Assembly (NCBI GenBank): GCA_019634625.1
Contig: JAHCBA010000007.1
Span: forward strand, 124,001-188,000
Reading direction: 5' to 3'
Source of the DNA: Verrucomicrobiia bacterium
Lineage (GTDB): Bacteria > Verrucomicrobiota > Verrucomicrobiia > Limisphaerales > CAIMTB01
DNA: 64,000 nucleotides
The notes below the pieces were generated by a model. The model did no database searches, was not told where the DNA came from, and was given only the letters and a program-made list of their open reading frames with translations. Positions within the stretch are counted from its first letter, which is position 1. Each line of letters begins with the position of its first letter. Below, piece by piece: positions 8,419 through 17,982 of the stretch. The position numbers were made by a program, and so were the translations under genes.

Positions 8419-10224
8419 ATGAACTGGCGCAACACCCTCCGGCTCCTCGCCATCGCCGCCGCCCTCGCCCTGTTCATCCTCCTCCTCGAACGTCCCGCCC
8501 GCCTCGCCCATCTCCGCGCCGCCGCCGTCCCCCGCATCGTCCCCGCCTTCGCCCCGGCCTCCGTCACCTCCCTCGAAATCCGCTCCGCCTCCAACATCGT
8601 CCACCTCGAAAAACCCGCCGCCCGCTGGGAAATCGCCGGACCCACCCGCCGCCCCGCCCAGGGCCACCTCATCGACGACCTCCTCCGCCGCATCGCCGAA
8701 CTCTCCGGCCGCTCCGTCCTCAGCATCGCCGAACTCCGTGCCAACCCCCAGATCACCGCCGAATTCGGACTCAACCCGCCCATCCTCCAACTCACCGCCT
8801 CCGGCCCCGAATCCCGCCTCGACCTCCTCTTCGGCGTCCGCAACGTCACCGGCAGCCACGTCTTCTTCCAGGTCTCCGGTCAACCCGGCATCTTCACCGC
8901 CCCGGCCTCCCTCCTCGATGGCCTCCCCGCCAGCCCGGAAGCATGGCGCGACACCACCCTCCTCCCCCTCGCCCAGCTCCGCTTCGACCGCATCCGCGTC
9001 GCCGGTCCCGCCGCCGCCTTCACCCTCGTCCGACCCGCCACCAACCGGAATTGGGAAATCGCCGAACCACGCCCCGCCCGCGCCGATTCCGACCGGGTCC
9101 ATCACCTCCTCGGCCGCCTCCAAACCACCCAGATCCGCCGTTTCCTCCCCCCCGCCGCCAGCCCCGCCCCGGAGGCCGCCGGCCTCCAGCCCCCGCGCCT
9201 CGTCCTCTCCCTTCTCCAAGGCCCCCGCGAGGTCTTCTCCCTCGCCCTCGGTGCCCCCTCCGCCCCGGACGGTTCCATCCTCGCCCAACGTGCCGATGAG
9301 GAGGATCTCCTCGTCGTCCCCGCCGAAACCCTCGATCTCCTCCGCCTCTCCTACAAGGATCTCCTCGACCGCCGCATCCTCCGCTTCGACCCCGCCAACG
9401 TCGCCGAACTCGTCGTCGAAACCCCCGATCCCTTCCGCCTCGTCCGCCAGTCCGGCGCCTGGCGCCTCTGGCCCTCCGATGTCCCCGCCGATTCCCAGCT
9501 CGTCCAGCGCCTCCTCCTCAACCTTGTCCGCCTCGAATTCCTCGACATCGCCAAGGAGGTCGTCACCGACCTCGACCTCCCCACCTACGGACTCGCCCCG
9601 CCCACCGCCCGCCTCTCCCTCCATGCCCAACCCGGCGACACCAATTCCCCCCTCGCCATCCTGGAAACCGGGTTCCTCCGCGACAACCGCGTCTTCGCCC
9701 GCGTCCCCGGCGAGGACTCAGTCTATGCCCTCAATCCCGCCGATGCCGAGGAACTCCCCACCGTCGCCTGGCGCTGGCGCGACCGCTCCCTCTGGCGCTT
9801 CGACCCCGCCCAGGTCGCCTCCATCGCCGTCCGCAACGACGGCCTCGACTGGTCCATCCGTCGCGTCGCCGAAAACGACTACCTCCCGTCCCCAGGCTGG
9901 CGCAATACCATCAACCCCTTCGCCCTCGAGGAAGCCCTCTTCGAACTCGGCCAGTCCCGCGCCCTCCGCTGGGTCGAACTCGGCGATGCCCGCGCCCACC
10001 TCTTCGGCACCACCTCCGGACCCCAGGTCACCCTCGAGTTCCGGGCCCCCGCGCCCCTCAACCCCCTCCACCTCGCCTTCGGCAAAACCAGCGCCTCCGG
10101 CCATCGCTATGCCGCCTTCACCGCCCCCGACGGTGCCCGCCTGACCTTCGAACTCCCCGGCCCCGTCTTCGACCGGCTCTGGGCCGAAATCGGCTTCACC
10201 GAGGCCGGCCGCAATGCCCCCTGA
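8419..10224 (+). CDS. DUF4340 domain-containing protein
   Basis: Extracytoplasmic protein of 601 residues anchored by one N-terminal helix (LLAIAAALALFILLLE, about 9-24). It contains repeated DUF4340 units: a beta-rich motif on the pattern of VTSLEIRSASNIVHLEK and RWEIAGP followed by a short helix for the DLLRRIAELSG type. At least three such units are visible, near residues 50-130, 300-390 and 440-560. DUF4340 proteins nearly always follow GldG-like genes, as here, and probably form part of the periplasmic apparatus. The following gene begins inside its last codons (11-nt overlap), which indicates one operon. Confidence 0.85.
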   Translation: MNWRNTLRLLAIAAALALFILLLERPARLAHLRAAAVPRIVPAFAPASVTSLEIRSASNIVHLEKPAARWEIAGPTRRPAQGHLIDDLLRRIAELSGRSVLSIAELRANPQITAEFGLNPPILQLTASGPESRLDLLFGVRNVTGSHVFFQVSGQPGIFTAPASLLDGLPASPEAWRDTTLLPLAQLRFDRIRVAGPAAAFTLVRPATNRNWEIAEPRPARADSDRVHHLLGRLQTTQIRRFLPPAASPAPEAAGLQPPRLVLSLLQGPREVFSLALGAPSAPDGSILAQRADEEDLLVVPAETLDLLRLSYKDLLDRRILRFDPANVAELVVETPDPFRLVRQSGAWRLWPSDVPADSQLVQRLLLNLVRLEFLDIAKEVVTDLDLPTYGLAPPTARLSLHAQPGDTNSPLAILETGFLRDNRVFARVPGEDSVYALNPADAEELPTVAWRWRDRSLWRFDPAQVASIAVRNDGLDWSIRRVAENDYLPSPGWRNTINPFALEEALFELGQSRALRWVELGDARAHLFGTTSGPQVTLEFRAPAPLNPLHLAFGKTSASGHRYAAFTAPDGARLTFELPGPVFDRLWAEIGFTEAGRNAP

Positions 10225-13200
10225 TCCGATGGATCCCGACCCCGAACCCGAACCCAGCACCCCGCCGCCGGGACAGACCCGCGGCCGGCGCCTCCTCCGC
10301 GCCACCCGCATCGCCGCCCTCGCCGGCATCCTCCTCCTGCTCGCCCTCATGACATGGCTGCGCCTCGCCGGCATCCCCGGCTTCCTTCGCAAGCCCATCG
10401 AGGAAGCCCTCGCCCAGCACGGCGTCACCGCCGAATTCGGTTCCCTGCGCTTCCACTGGTTCCGCGGCCTCGTCGCCGAAAACCTGCGCGTCGCCTGGCT
10501 CGGCCCCGACGGTCCCCGCCTCACCCTCGACGAAGCCGATCTCAACCTCGCCCCGCCCCCCTGGCGCCACCGCGGCGTCGTCCGCGGACTCGTCATCCGC
10601 CACGGCACCCTCGTCATCCCCCTCCCCCTCTCCAACCATCCCCCACGCCACCTCACCGTCGAGCGGATCCATGCCGATCTCCGCTTCCTCCCCAACGATG
10701 CCTGGGAGATCAGCCGCTTCTCCGCCCAATCCCTCGGACTCCACCTCGAACTGCGCGCCCATCTCACCCACGCCGCCGCGCTCCGCCAGCCCCGCCCGCC
10801 CACCCCCGACGATCCCGACGCCCTCCTTCAACGCACCCTCGCCCTCCGCTCCCTCATCGACGAACTCACCCTCTGGTCCGCCCCCACCCCGCCCCGCCTC
10901 GAACTCAACGTCGCCCTCGACGGACGCCAACCCTGGGACTTCCGCGCCGACGCCTACCTCCACGCCCCCGCCCTCCTCACCCCTCACGGCGAGGTCCGCC
11001 AGTTCCGGCTCGGTCTCCGCGTCCAGCCGCCTCCGGATCCCGAACGCCCCGCCACTTCCTCGGTCACCCTCGACATCGATGAACTCCAATCCCCCCACGG
11101 CGGTTGGACCGGCCTCGCCGCCCGGCTCGATTCCTCCGGCCCTCCCCGCCCGGCCCTCCCCACCAACGCCCATTGGACCGCCTCGGTCGAACACCTCTTC
11201 CTCCCCGTCGCCCGCGCCCGCCAGCTCGTCGCCCGCGGCGAACACACGCTCCTCCCACCCCACCCCGGCACCCCTGCCCACACCGCTCCCACTCCCTTCC
11301 CCGAACTGCCTCTCCTCTCCCATGTCCACGCCGAGGCCGCCGCCATCGAGGCAGGTCCCGCCCATCTGGACCGCCTTGCCGGCACCCGCGCCGTCCTCGA
11401 TCTCACCGCCCGTCACCCCGCCGCCCCACGCCCCCCCGAACACCTCGATCTCCGCCTCGAACTCGCCTCCCTCAACGGCGCCCCGGGTACCCTCGGACCC
11501 ACCCGGATCGAAGGCCGCCTCCAGCACCGCCCCGACCCCGGCGAGCCCCCCCCCGACCTCGCCTGGTGGTCCCACCTCTGGCCCTACCACGGCCAACTCG
11601 ACCTCAGCCTCGCCCAACTCCGCTCGCCACGCCTCGATCTCGACCGCCTCCAAACCCGACTCGACTGGCAACCCCCGCTCCTCCTCGTCCCCCACCTCGA
11701 AGCCGCCCTCCATCGCGGTGACGTCCAGCTCTCCGCCCGCCTCGACGTCCCCGCCCGCCTCGCCTCCGCCGAAGCCCGCACCACCTTCGATCTCCACGCC
11801 ATCGACGGCCTCCTCGGCGAACGCAGCCGCACCAACTTCCAGCGCTACCAGTGGCAGGACCCCCCCACCGTCCACGCCCGCGCCCAGGCCCGGCTCGAAC
11901 CCTGGTCCCAACCCCGGCCCGATTGGGACGGCGCCGTCAAACCCACCCTCCGCCTCGACGGCCGCTTCGAAGTCGGCCCCGGTTCCTTCAAGGGAATCCC
12001 CTTCCTCAAGGCCGCCTCCTCCCTCTCCTACGACGGTGCCTGGTGGCGCCTCCCCGATCTCCGCACCGAACGCCCCGAAGGCCGCCAGGAAATCGCCGTC
12101 GCCTACCACGAGGATTCCCAGGAATACCGCGTGGACGCCCGCGGCCCCGTTCATCCCCCCGTCCTCAAGCCCATCCTCGGCGAACACACCGCCGACATCC
12201 TCGACCTCTTCCAGTTCGATCGCCCCGTCGAAGCCGACCTCTCCGTCTGGGGCCCCTGGTCCGAAGGCACCCGCCAGGCCATCCTCGGCTCCCTCACCCT
12301 CCCCCCCTTCACCTTCCGCAACCAGCGCTTCGACCGCCTCGACGCCAGCGTCCACTACACCAACGCCGTCCTCGTCGCCGCCCCCGCCCGCCTCCTCCGC
12401 GACGCCGGCGAAGCCCGTGCCGAAGGCGTCCGCTACGATTTCAGCGACGATCTCCTCACCCTCACCAACGCCATCTCCACCCTGGATCCCGCCGTCCTCG
12501 CCGCCGCCATCGGCCCCACCCTCCCCGAACGCATCGCCCCCTACCGCTTCGACACCCCCCCCACCGTCCGCGTCCAGGGCTCCCTCCGCACCCAGGACAT
12601 CGATTCCGCCGACCTCGATTTCCACATCTCCGGCGGGCCCTTCCGCTTCTGGCGGCTCTCCGCCGACCGCCTCGATACCCGTCTCCTCTGGAAAGGCCCC
12701 GATCTCCTCCTCACCAACCTCCACGCCTCCTTCTACCGCGGCACCCTCGAAGGGCATGCCGCCTTCGATCTCCGCCAGCCCGACGACACCGGCTACCGCT
12801 TCGAAGCCCGCGTCCGCGACGCCTCCCTCGCCGATCTCCTCCGCGAAGCCACCCCCGGACGCACCAACCTCGCCGAAGGCGCCTTCGACCTCGTCCTCGA
12901 CATCCACTCCGCCCGCACCGCCGATCTCCACTCCTGGAACGGCAGCGGCCAGGCCGACCTCCGCAATGGTCTCCTCTGGAACGTCCCCATCTTCGGCTTC
13001 CTCAGCCCCGTCCTCAATTCCGTCGTCCCAGGCCTCGGCAACAACCGCGCCGAACGCGCCTCCTCCACCTTCACCCTCACCAACAGCGTCATCCTCACCC
13101 GCGACCTCGTCATCAACTGCCCCCCCGCCAAGCTCCTCTACCGCGGCACCATCGACTTCGACCAGCGCATCGACGCCCGCGTCGAAGGCCAGATCCTCAC

Positions 13201-13465
13201 CGACATCATCGGCATCGGCCCCATCTTCGGACTCGTCCTCCGTCCCCTCACCAAGCTCCTCGAGTTCCGCGTCACCGGCACCCTTGCCGAAATCGAAAGC
13301 GAACCCCTCTACATCCCCAAGCTCCTCCTCCTCCCCCTCCAGCCCATGAAGGTCCTCCGCGGCCTCTTCGGCCTCGGCGACGACCCCGCCCCCAAACCCC
13401 CGCCGGATCCCCCTCCCGATCCCAACCTTGACCCCAACCCCGACCCACCCCCTCCCCGGCCCTGA
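10214..13465 (+). CDS. giant AsmA-like envelope protein
   Basis: 1083-residue protein with one N-terminal transmembrane helix (about 35-55) and a very long beta-rich extracytoplasmic body. It resembles the AsmA/TamB/DUF3971 superfamily, whose members form hydrophobic grooves bridging inner and outer membrane and are thought to carry phospholipids. Typical signs are the opening PGFLRKPIEEALAQHGVTAE, the repeating amphipathic strands, and the C-terminal AsmA-type segment DLHSWNGSGQADLRNGLLWN with FGFLSPVLNSVVPGLGNNR. The tail is a Pro/Asp-rich disordered stretch. It overlaps the DUF4340 gene by 11 nt; an alternative in-frame ATG lies at 10229. Its inclusion in the GldAFG-type operon suggests a joint role in envelope lipid or glycan export (inference). 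Confidence 0.8.
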   Translation: MPPDPMDPDPEPEPSTPPPGQTRGRRLLRATRIAALAGILLLLALMTWLRLAGIPGFLRKPIEEALAQHGVTAEFGSLRFHWFRGLVAENLRVAWLGPDGPRLTLDEADLNLAPPPWRHRGVVRGLVIRHGTLVIPLPLSNHPPRHLTVERIHADLRFLPNDAWEISRFSAQSLGLHLELRAHLTHAAALRQPRPPTPDDPDALLQRTLALRSLIDELTLWSAPTPPRLELNVALDGRQPWDFRADAYLHAPALLTPHGEVRQFRLGLRVQPPPDPERPATSSVTLDIDELQSPHGGWTGLAARLDSSGPPRPALPTNAHWTASVEHLFLPVARARQLVARGEHTLLPPHPGTPAHTAPTPFPELPLLSHVHAEAAAIEAGPAHLDRLAGTRAVLDLTARHPAAPRPPEHLDLRLELASLNGAPGTLGPTRIEGRLQHRPDPGEPPPDLAWWSHLWPYHGQLDLSLAQLRSPRLDLDRLQTRLDWQPPLLLVPHLEAALHRGDVQLSARLDVPARLASAEARTTFDLHAIDGLLGERSRTNFQRYQWQDPPTVHARAQARLEPWSQPRPDWDGAVKPTLRLDGRFEVGPGSFKGIPFLKAASSLSYDGAWWRLPDLRTERPEGRQEIAVAYHEDSQEYRVDARGPVHPPVLKPILGEHTADILDLFQFDRPVEADLSVWGPWSEGTRQAILGSLTLPPFTFRNQRFDRLDASVHYTNAVLVAAPARLLRDAGEARAEGVRYDFSDDLLTLTNAISTLDPAVLAAAIGPTLPERIAPYRFDTPPTVRVQGSLRTQDIDSADLDFHISGGPFRFWRLSADRLDTRLLWKGPDLLLTNLHASFYRGTLEGHAAFDLRQPDDTGYRFEARVRDASLADLLREATPGRTNLAEGAFDLVLDIHSARTADLHSWNGSGQADLRNGLLWNVPIFGFLSPVLNSVVPGLGNNRAERASSTFTLTNSVILTRDLVINCPPAKLLYRGTIDFDQRIDARVEGQILTDIIGIGPIFGLVLRPLTKLLEFRVTGTLAEIESEPLYIPKLLLLPLQPMKVLRGLFGLGDDPAPKPPPDPPPDPNLDPNPDPPPPRP

Positions 13466-13474
13466 CTTCCCCCC

Positions 13475-13556
13475 GGAGGGACGAACTCCGCGAGTCCCCC
13501 ATCCATCGCACCCCCTGGAATCGCGCCCGTCAGGACCCATACCTCCGAACGACCCC
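13475..13556 (+). repeat. dispersed intergenic element family 1, copy B (partial)
   Basis: Carries CGGAGGGACGAACTCCGCG and, further along, ACCTCCGAACGACC. Only the core half of the roughly 165-bp element is recognisable. It fills the gap between the convergent AsmA-like and radical SAM genes and ends two bases before the radical SAM stop. Confidence 0.65.
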
Positions 13557-13558
13557 AC

Positions 13559-15073
13559 CTACAGGCTTGCGAGAGGAGCATCCTCCGAACCGGCCGGCCC
13601 CTGAAGCCCCGCCGACACGCAGCGGAAATGATGACCCAGGATCGCCATCTCCATGGCCATCCGGAACTGACGCGGATGCCGCAGCAGCGCCGTCCCCATC
13701 AGGCGCCAGTAGGAACGCCGCCCCCGATGCCGGAGGCCCAGAAGCCAGAGCGACTTCAGAAATGCCGTCACCTCGCGGACCGACAGGCGCATCGGTGCCG
13801 CCGACGGACGGTGATGCTTCAGGAAGGTGCGGATTCTGCGGTAATACTCCCGGGGCTCGTACAGGCGCCGCATCAATTCCCGGTATCCCGATTGGAGAAA
13901 CTCCCGGTTGAGACGCGGAGTGAAGTTCAGCGCCAGACCGGTGTTGTTCCCCGAACTCTCCGTCTCGATCCGTCCCTCCCGCAGCAGCCTCTGGTACAGC
14001 CGCGTCTGCGGCAGGGCCGTCAACAGACCCACCATCGCCGTCACCACCCCCGACCGCTGGATGAACTCGAACTGCCGGCGGAAAATGTCCACCGGGTCGC
14101 TGTCGAAGCCCACGATGAACCCGCCCATCACCTCCAGACCCGCACGTTGGAGACTCTGGACGGCCGCCACCAGGTCGCGCCGTTGGTTCTGCACCTTCTG
14201 GCACTCCTGCAACCCTTCCACCGAGGGCGTCTCGATCCCCACGAACACCTTCCGAAACCCCGCCCCCACCATCGACGCGCATAACTCGGGATCATCCGCC
14301 AGGTTCACCGAAGCCTCCGTCAGAAATCCCATCGCCGTCCCCGTCCGCTCCCGCCACGCGATCATCGCCCCCAACAACTCCCGGGTGCGGCGCCGGTTCC
14401 CGATGAAGTTGTCATCCACCACAAACACCATGTCCTTCCAGCCCCGCACCCGCAGCGCCTCCAACTCGGCCACGAACTGCCCGGCCGACTTCGTCCGCGG
14501 CACCCGGCCGCTCATCGCCACAATGTCGCAGAACTCGCAGTCGAACGGGCAGCCGCGGGAAAACTGGACCGCCATGGTCACGTAGTCCCGGAAGTCGATC
14601 AGGTCCCACCTCGGAATGGGAACCCGCGACAAATCCGGACGCCCGCCTGCCCGATACTCCGGACGAACGGCCCCCTGTTCCATATCGGCGACGACCGACG
14701 CCATCACCTCCTCCGCCTCCCCCACCACCACATGAGGAATTTCGGGAATCGTCCCCGAACCCGGGGCGAACAACGGCCCGCCACCGATCGCCGGCCGTCC
14801 CAGGTCCCGGCACCGCACCGCGATCTCCCTCACCGCGGCCCGATGAACGATCATCCCGCTGATCAACACGTAGTCCGCCCACAAAATGTCCTCGTCCCGA
14901 AGGGCCCTTACATTCGCGTCCACCAGTCGCAGGACCCATTTCCGCGGCAACAGCGCGGCCACCGTCAGCAACCCGAGGGGAGGATACGAGGAACGTTTCG
15001 CCACCAGATGCAGCACATGTTGAAAGCTCCAAAACGTTTCCGGGTTCGGCGGGTACACCAGCAATACATTCAC
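13559..15073 (-). CDS. B12-binding-domain-type radical SAM protein
   Basis: Cytoplasmic radical SAM enzyme of the BchE/HpnJ-like class, about 504 residues from a GTG at 15073 preceded by an AGAAGG ribosome binding site. The N-terminal Rossmann-like domain (1-140) starts NVLLVYPPNPETFW and contains VGEAEEV typical of this class. It has D-A-N where a cobalamin-binding DxHxxG would be, so base-off B12 binding is doubtful. The [4Fe-4S] motif is CPFDCEFC with C175, C179 and C182. The C-terminal region (from about 330) resembles the DUF4070 extension. Substrate unknown; class members act on porphyrins, hopanoids and lipids. The gene is monocistronic, convergent with the AsmA-like gene and divergent from purS. 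Confidence 0.88.
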   Translation of the reverse strand: MNVLLVYPPNPETFWSFQHVLHLVAKRSSYPPLGLLTVAALLPRKWVLRLVDANVRALRDEDILWADYVLISGMIVHRAAVREIAVRCRDLGRPAIGGGPLFAPGSGTIPEIPHVVVGEAEEVMASVVADMEQGAVRPEYRAGGRPDLSRVPIPRWDLIDFRDYVTMAVQFSRGCPFDCEFCDIVAMSGRVPRTKSAGQFVAELEALRVRGWKDMVFVVDDNFIGNRRRTRELLGAMIAWRERTGTAMGFLTEASVNLADDPELCASMVGAGFRKVFVGIETPSVEGLQECQKVQNQRRDLVAAVQSLQRAGLEVMGGFIVGFDSDPVDIFRRQFEFIQRSGVVTAMVGLLTALPQTRLYQRLLREGRIETESSGNNTGLALNFTPRLNREFLQSGYRELMRRLYEPREYYRRIRTFLKHHRPSAAPMRLSVREVTAFLKSLWLLGLRHRGRRSYWRLMGTALLRHPRQFRMAMEMAILGHHFRCVSAGLQGPAGSEDAPLASL

Positions 15074-15197
15074 AACAGCCCTTCTGGCATGAACCCTCCC
15101 ATCGCCCTTCCCCGACCTGCAACCCACCCCTGTTGCTCTCGCCAGACCAATTCCTGGTCAGTCCCGCCCCTCGGCCAGTCGCCGGCTCGTTGAACGG

Positions 15198-15331
15198 AGC
15201 GAATCGGAGGGACGAGCTCCGCGAATCCTCAACCCAACGCTCCACACCGTTGCAGCCTCGTGGAACCCGGCACTCCAAAGCGCCGCTTCGCGAAGTTCGC
15301 ACCCCTCCCCACAACGCCGGGAGGCACGGGC
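15198..15331 (+). repeat. dispersed intergenic element family 1, copy C
   Basis: Contains GCGAATCGGAGGGACGAGCT, then CCAACGCTCCACACCGTTGC, CCTCGTGGAACCCGGC and finally CCCCACAACGCCGGGAGGCA. It lies in the 334-bp divergent gap between the radical SAM gene and purS. No other feature is visible in that gap; promoters must lie there but none is distinct. Confidence 0.85.
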
Positions 15332-15407
15332 ATGGCCCGGCATCCCCAAGAATCGCCTCGCCTCCGACTCCCCGCCGCCGCCACAGTCTCCTCCACGTGT
15401 CTTCCCC

Positions 15408-15653
15408 ATGAAGGCCAGGATCATCATCACCCCCAAAAAAGCCGTCCTCGATCCCCAGGGAAAGACGGTGCTCAACGCCCTCGCTCACCTCGGCTACTCC
15501 GGCATCGAGGCCGTCCACGTCGGCAAGTACATCGAGGTCGAACTCGCCCCCGACACCGACCCCGACGCCGCCCGTCGCGCCCTCGACGAGGCCAGCCACC
15601 GGTTCCTCAGCAACCCCATCATCGAGGACTACCGCCTCGACATCGTGGACTGA
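15408..15653 (+). CDS. purS: phosphoribosylformylglycinamidine synthase subunit PurS
   Basis: Small structural subunit (81 residues, the normal length) of the three-part FGAR amidotransferase PurSQL, step four of de novo purine synthesis in the cytoplasm. It begins MKARIIITPKKAVLDPQGK and ends with the conserved SNPIIEDYRLDIVD. It forms dimers that bridge PurL and PurQ. purQ follows after 10 nt, so the two are cotranscribed; purL is not in this window. Confidence 0.96.
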   Translation: MKARIIITPKKAVLDPQGKTVLNALAHLGYSGIEAVHVGKYIEVELAPDTDPDAARRALDEASHRFLSNPIIEDYRLDIVD

Positions 15654-15663
15654 CAACCCCCCG

Positions 15664-16377
15664 ATGCGCTTCGCCGTTCTCCAGTTCCCCGCCTCCAATT
15701 GCGATCAGGACGCCGTCCACGCCCTCCGCCATGCCCTCGGCGCGGAAGCCGACCTCGTCTGGCACAAGGAGACGGACCTCCGCGGCGCCGACGCCGTCAT
15801 CGTCCCCGGCGGCTTCAGCTACGGTGACTACCTCCGCTGCGGCGCGATCGCCCGGTTCAGCCCCGTCATGGGCGCCGTCCGTGAACACGCCGGCCGGGGC
15901 GGAATCGTCCTCGGCATCTGCAACGGCTTCCAGGTCCTTTGCGAGGCCGGCCTCCTTCCCGGCGCCCTCATTCGCAATCGCTCCCTCCAGTTCCGCTGCG
16001 AAAACATCTTCCTCCAGACCGTCACCCGCCGATCCCCCTTCACCCGCGCCATCCCCGAAGGCAAGACGCTCCGTCTCCCCATCGCCCACGGCGAAGGCTG
16101 CTACTTCGCCGACGAACCCACCCTCGATGCCCTCGAAGCCGGCGACCAGGTCCTGTGGCGCTACGCCGACCCCGCCGGCACCCCGTCCGAACGCGCCAAC
16201 CCCAATGGCTCCCTCCGGCACATCGCCGGCATCTGCAACGCCACCCGCAATGTCGCCGGGCTCATGCCCCACCCCGAGCGGGCCTGCGAAACCATCCTTG
16301 GCAACGACGACGGCCTCCTGGTCTTCCAAAGCCTCCTCGACGAATACCGCGAACGCTCCGCCCCCCGCGCCGCCTGA
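15664..16377 (+). CDS. purQ: phosphoribosylformylglycinamidine synthase subunit PurQ
   Basis: Class I glutamine amidotransferase subunit of FGAR synthase, 237 residues, supplying ammonia from glutamine to PurL. The nucleophile elbow is GICNGFQ with C86; the His-Glu pair of the triad is H203/E205 in GLMPHPERA. The oxyanion-region [14 protein letters not shown] is intact. It follows purS by 10 nt. The short C-terminal extension [12 protein letters not shown] is unremarkable. Nothing indicates decay. Confidence 0.96.
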   Translation: MRFAVLQFPASNCDQDAVHALRHALGAEADLVWHKETDLRGADAVIVPGGFSYGDYLRCGAIARFSPVMGAVREHAGRGGIVLGICNGFQVLCEAGLLPGALIRNRSLQFRCENIFLQTVTRRSPFTRAIPEGKTLRLPIAHGEGCYFADEPTLDALEAGDQVLWRYADPAGTPSERANPNGSLRHIAGICNATRNVAGLMPHPERACETILGNDDGLLVFQSLLDEYRERSAPRAA

Positions 16378-16461
16378 ACCGTCCCTCCCCCGCGACACCT
16401 GGCCGGACGCCAGCCCGACCACCCCACTTCCGGCCCGACTCCGGGTTTCCCTCCTCCCCCC

Positions 16462-17655
16462 ATGGCCCCCGCCGACCTCGTCGTGACCGGACTCGGCGTC
16501 TGGTGCGCCGCCGGCACCACCCCGGAGGAACTCTTCCGGACGGCCCTTCAGGCACGCTCCCCGGCCGTGTCCGTGCCTCTTGCCGGCCAGCCGCGTGCCC
16601 TCTGCCGCGCCCCTGACCCCCCCATCCCCCCCGCGTTCCCGCAGGCCCGGCGCCTCGACCGTTCCGCTCAGTTCGCCCTCGCCGCCGCCGAGGCCGCCAG
16701 CCGCCAGGCCCGCCTCTCCGAACTGCATTCCTCCCGCGTCGCCGTGGCGGTCGGGAACTCCCGCGGCCCCGTCGAACTCTGGTCCCAACCGCCGCCCCCG
16801 CGCGTCCGCCCTTCCCAGTCGGCCCACTCCGCCATCGCCTCGCTGAGCGGCGCCCTCTCCCTCGCTTTTCGCTTCGCCGGCCCCTGCCTCACCCTCTCCG
16901 CCACCTGCGCCTCCGCCGCCCACGCCATCGTCACCGGCGCATCCCTGCTCCTCACCGACCAGGCGGACGCCGTCCTCGTCGGGGGCGCCGAGGCCCCCTT
17001 GACCGGACCCACCCTCGAAGCCTTCGCCGCAGCCGGCATTCTCGGCAGCCACCCCGACCCCCGTCTCGCCTGCCGCCCTTTCGACCGGACCCGCAACGGC
17101 ACAACCCCCGGTGAAGGCGCCGCCTTTCTCGTCCTCGAAACCGCCGCACAGGCCCGGCGCCGCGGCCTCCCCCCCCTGGCCCGGCTTGCCGGATTCGCCC
17201 TCGGCGCCGAATGCCACAATCGCGTCGCCACCCGGCCCGACGGTGCCGGGCTCGCCCGGGTCATGGAAACCGCCCTCCTCCGCGCCGGCCTCTCCCCCAG
17301 CCAGGTCGGCCACGTCAACGCCCATGGAACCGGGACCGCCGTCAACGACGCCGCCGAAGCCGCCGCCCTCCGCCATCTCTTCCATTCCGCCTCCCGCCCC
17401 CCGTCCGTCACCTCGACCAAGCCGGTCACAGGCCATTGCTTCGGAGCCGCCGCCGCCCTCGAAGCCGTCCTCGCCGTGCAATCCCTCCGCCATCGCCTCG
17501 CCCCACCCATCGCCGCCTGTCCCCACCCGGACACCGCTCTCGAACTGAACCTCGTCCTCGCCACCCCCCGCCCCCTCACCCCCCCCTGCGTCATGAGCAA
17601 TTCGCTCGGCTTCTGGGGCAACCTCGCCTCCCTCATCTTCACCCCCCCCGCCTGA
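16462..17655 (+). CDS. beta-ketoacyl-ACP synthase (KAS I/II-like)
   Basis: Thiolase-fold condensing enzyme, 397 residues. The catalytic Cys-His-His set is complete: C149 in [13 protein letters not shown]288 in [11 protein letters not shown] and H325 in [11 protein letters not shown]. The N-terminal [18 protein letters not shown] and [10 protein letters not shown] blocks are also typical. Compared with housekeeping FabF it is slightly short and Pro/Ala-rich. No acyl carrier protein or other fatty-acid gene is adjacent, so it may serve a specialised lipid, aryl-polyene or polyketide-like pathway rather than bulk fatty-acid synthesis (inference). It follows purQ by 84 nt on the same strand; cotranscription is possible. 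Confidence 0.9.
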   Translation: MAPADLVVTGLGVWCAAGTTPEELFRTALQARSPAVSVPLAGQPRALCRAPDPPIPPAFPQARRLDRSAQFALAAAEAASRQARLSELHSSRVAVAVGNSRGPVELWSQPPPPRVRPSQSAHSAIASLSGALSLAFRFAGPCLTLSATCASAAHAIVTGASLLLTDQADAVLVGGAEAPLTGPTLEAFAAAGILGSHPDPRLACRPFDRTRNGTTPGEGAAFLVLETAAQARRRGLPPLARLAGFALGAECHNRVATRPDGAGLARVMETALLRAGLSPSQVGHVNAHGTGTAVNDAAEAAALRHLFHSASRPPSVTSTKPVTGHCFGAAAALEAVLAVQSLRHRLAPPIAACPHPDTALELNLVLATPRPLTPPCVMSNSLGFWGNLASLIFTPPA

Positions 17656-17670
17656 CCCCACCCCCACGAT

Positions 17671-17837
17671 TCCCGTGCATCCCCGAATGGTGGGGAGAGG
17701 TGCGAAATCCACAAAGCGTCGCTTCGGAGGGCCGAGTTCCACGAGGCCGCAACAGCATGGCGCGTTGGGTTGAGGCCTCGCACCGCGCGTCCCTCTGATT
17801 CGCTGCCTCCTCACCCACAACTCCGGGCTGCACCGCC
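17671..17837 (-). repeat. dispersed intergenic element family 1, copy D (full length)
   Basis: Best complete copy. The plus-strand left end CCCGTGCATCCCCGAATGG and the minus-strand start of the other end GGCGGTGCAGCCCGGAGTTG form imperfect terminal inverted repeats of about 30 bp (continuing as TGGGGAGAGGTGCG against TGGGTGAGGAGGCAGCG). Between them lie the shared core blocks. It lies directly after the ketoacyl synthase stop. With the heptamer tract it accounts for the 327-bp gene-free gap. Confidence 0.88.
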
Positions 17838-17849
17838 ACGATTCACCGT

Positions 17850-17927
17850 TCAGTCTTCAGTCTTCAGTCTTCAGTCTTCAGTCTTCAGGCTTCAGGCTTC
17901 AGGTCTCAGGTTTCAGTCTTCAGTCTT
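17850..17927 (+). repeat. degenerate heptamer tandem repeat (TTCAGTC)
   Basis: About eleven heptamers, mostly TTCAGTC with TTCAGGC and CTCAGGT variants, in the same orientation as the tract at 1500-1585. It ends about 55 bp before the start of the next gene, so it occupies that gene's upstream region. The frame-independent translation is Ser/Leu/Gln-rich and is not a gene. Confidence 0.88.
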
Positions 17928-17982
17928 CCCCTCCCCCAAACCCCGGTTGGACAAACGACGCCCTCCCTTCCAGTCTCGCCCC

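Noticed and set aside
6559-13431. Several Ser/Pro/Thr-rich or Arg/Pro-rich plus-strand frames and Glu/Gly-rich minus-strand frames of 300-1,100 codons
   Set aside because: They are shadows in alternative frames of the GldG-like, DUF4340 and AsmA-like genes; composition is the signature of C-rich coding strands.
13559-15073. Cobalamin-dependent enzyme function for the radical SAM protein
   Set aside because: The N-terminal domain has the fold pattern, but the DxHxxG histidine needed for base-off B12 is absent (D-A-N), so I only claim radical SAM chemistry.
15074-15407. Possible purine riboswitch before purS
   Set aside because: The interval is filled by a family-1 repeat; no three-way-junction pattern with conserved loops is visible.
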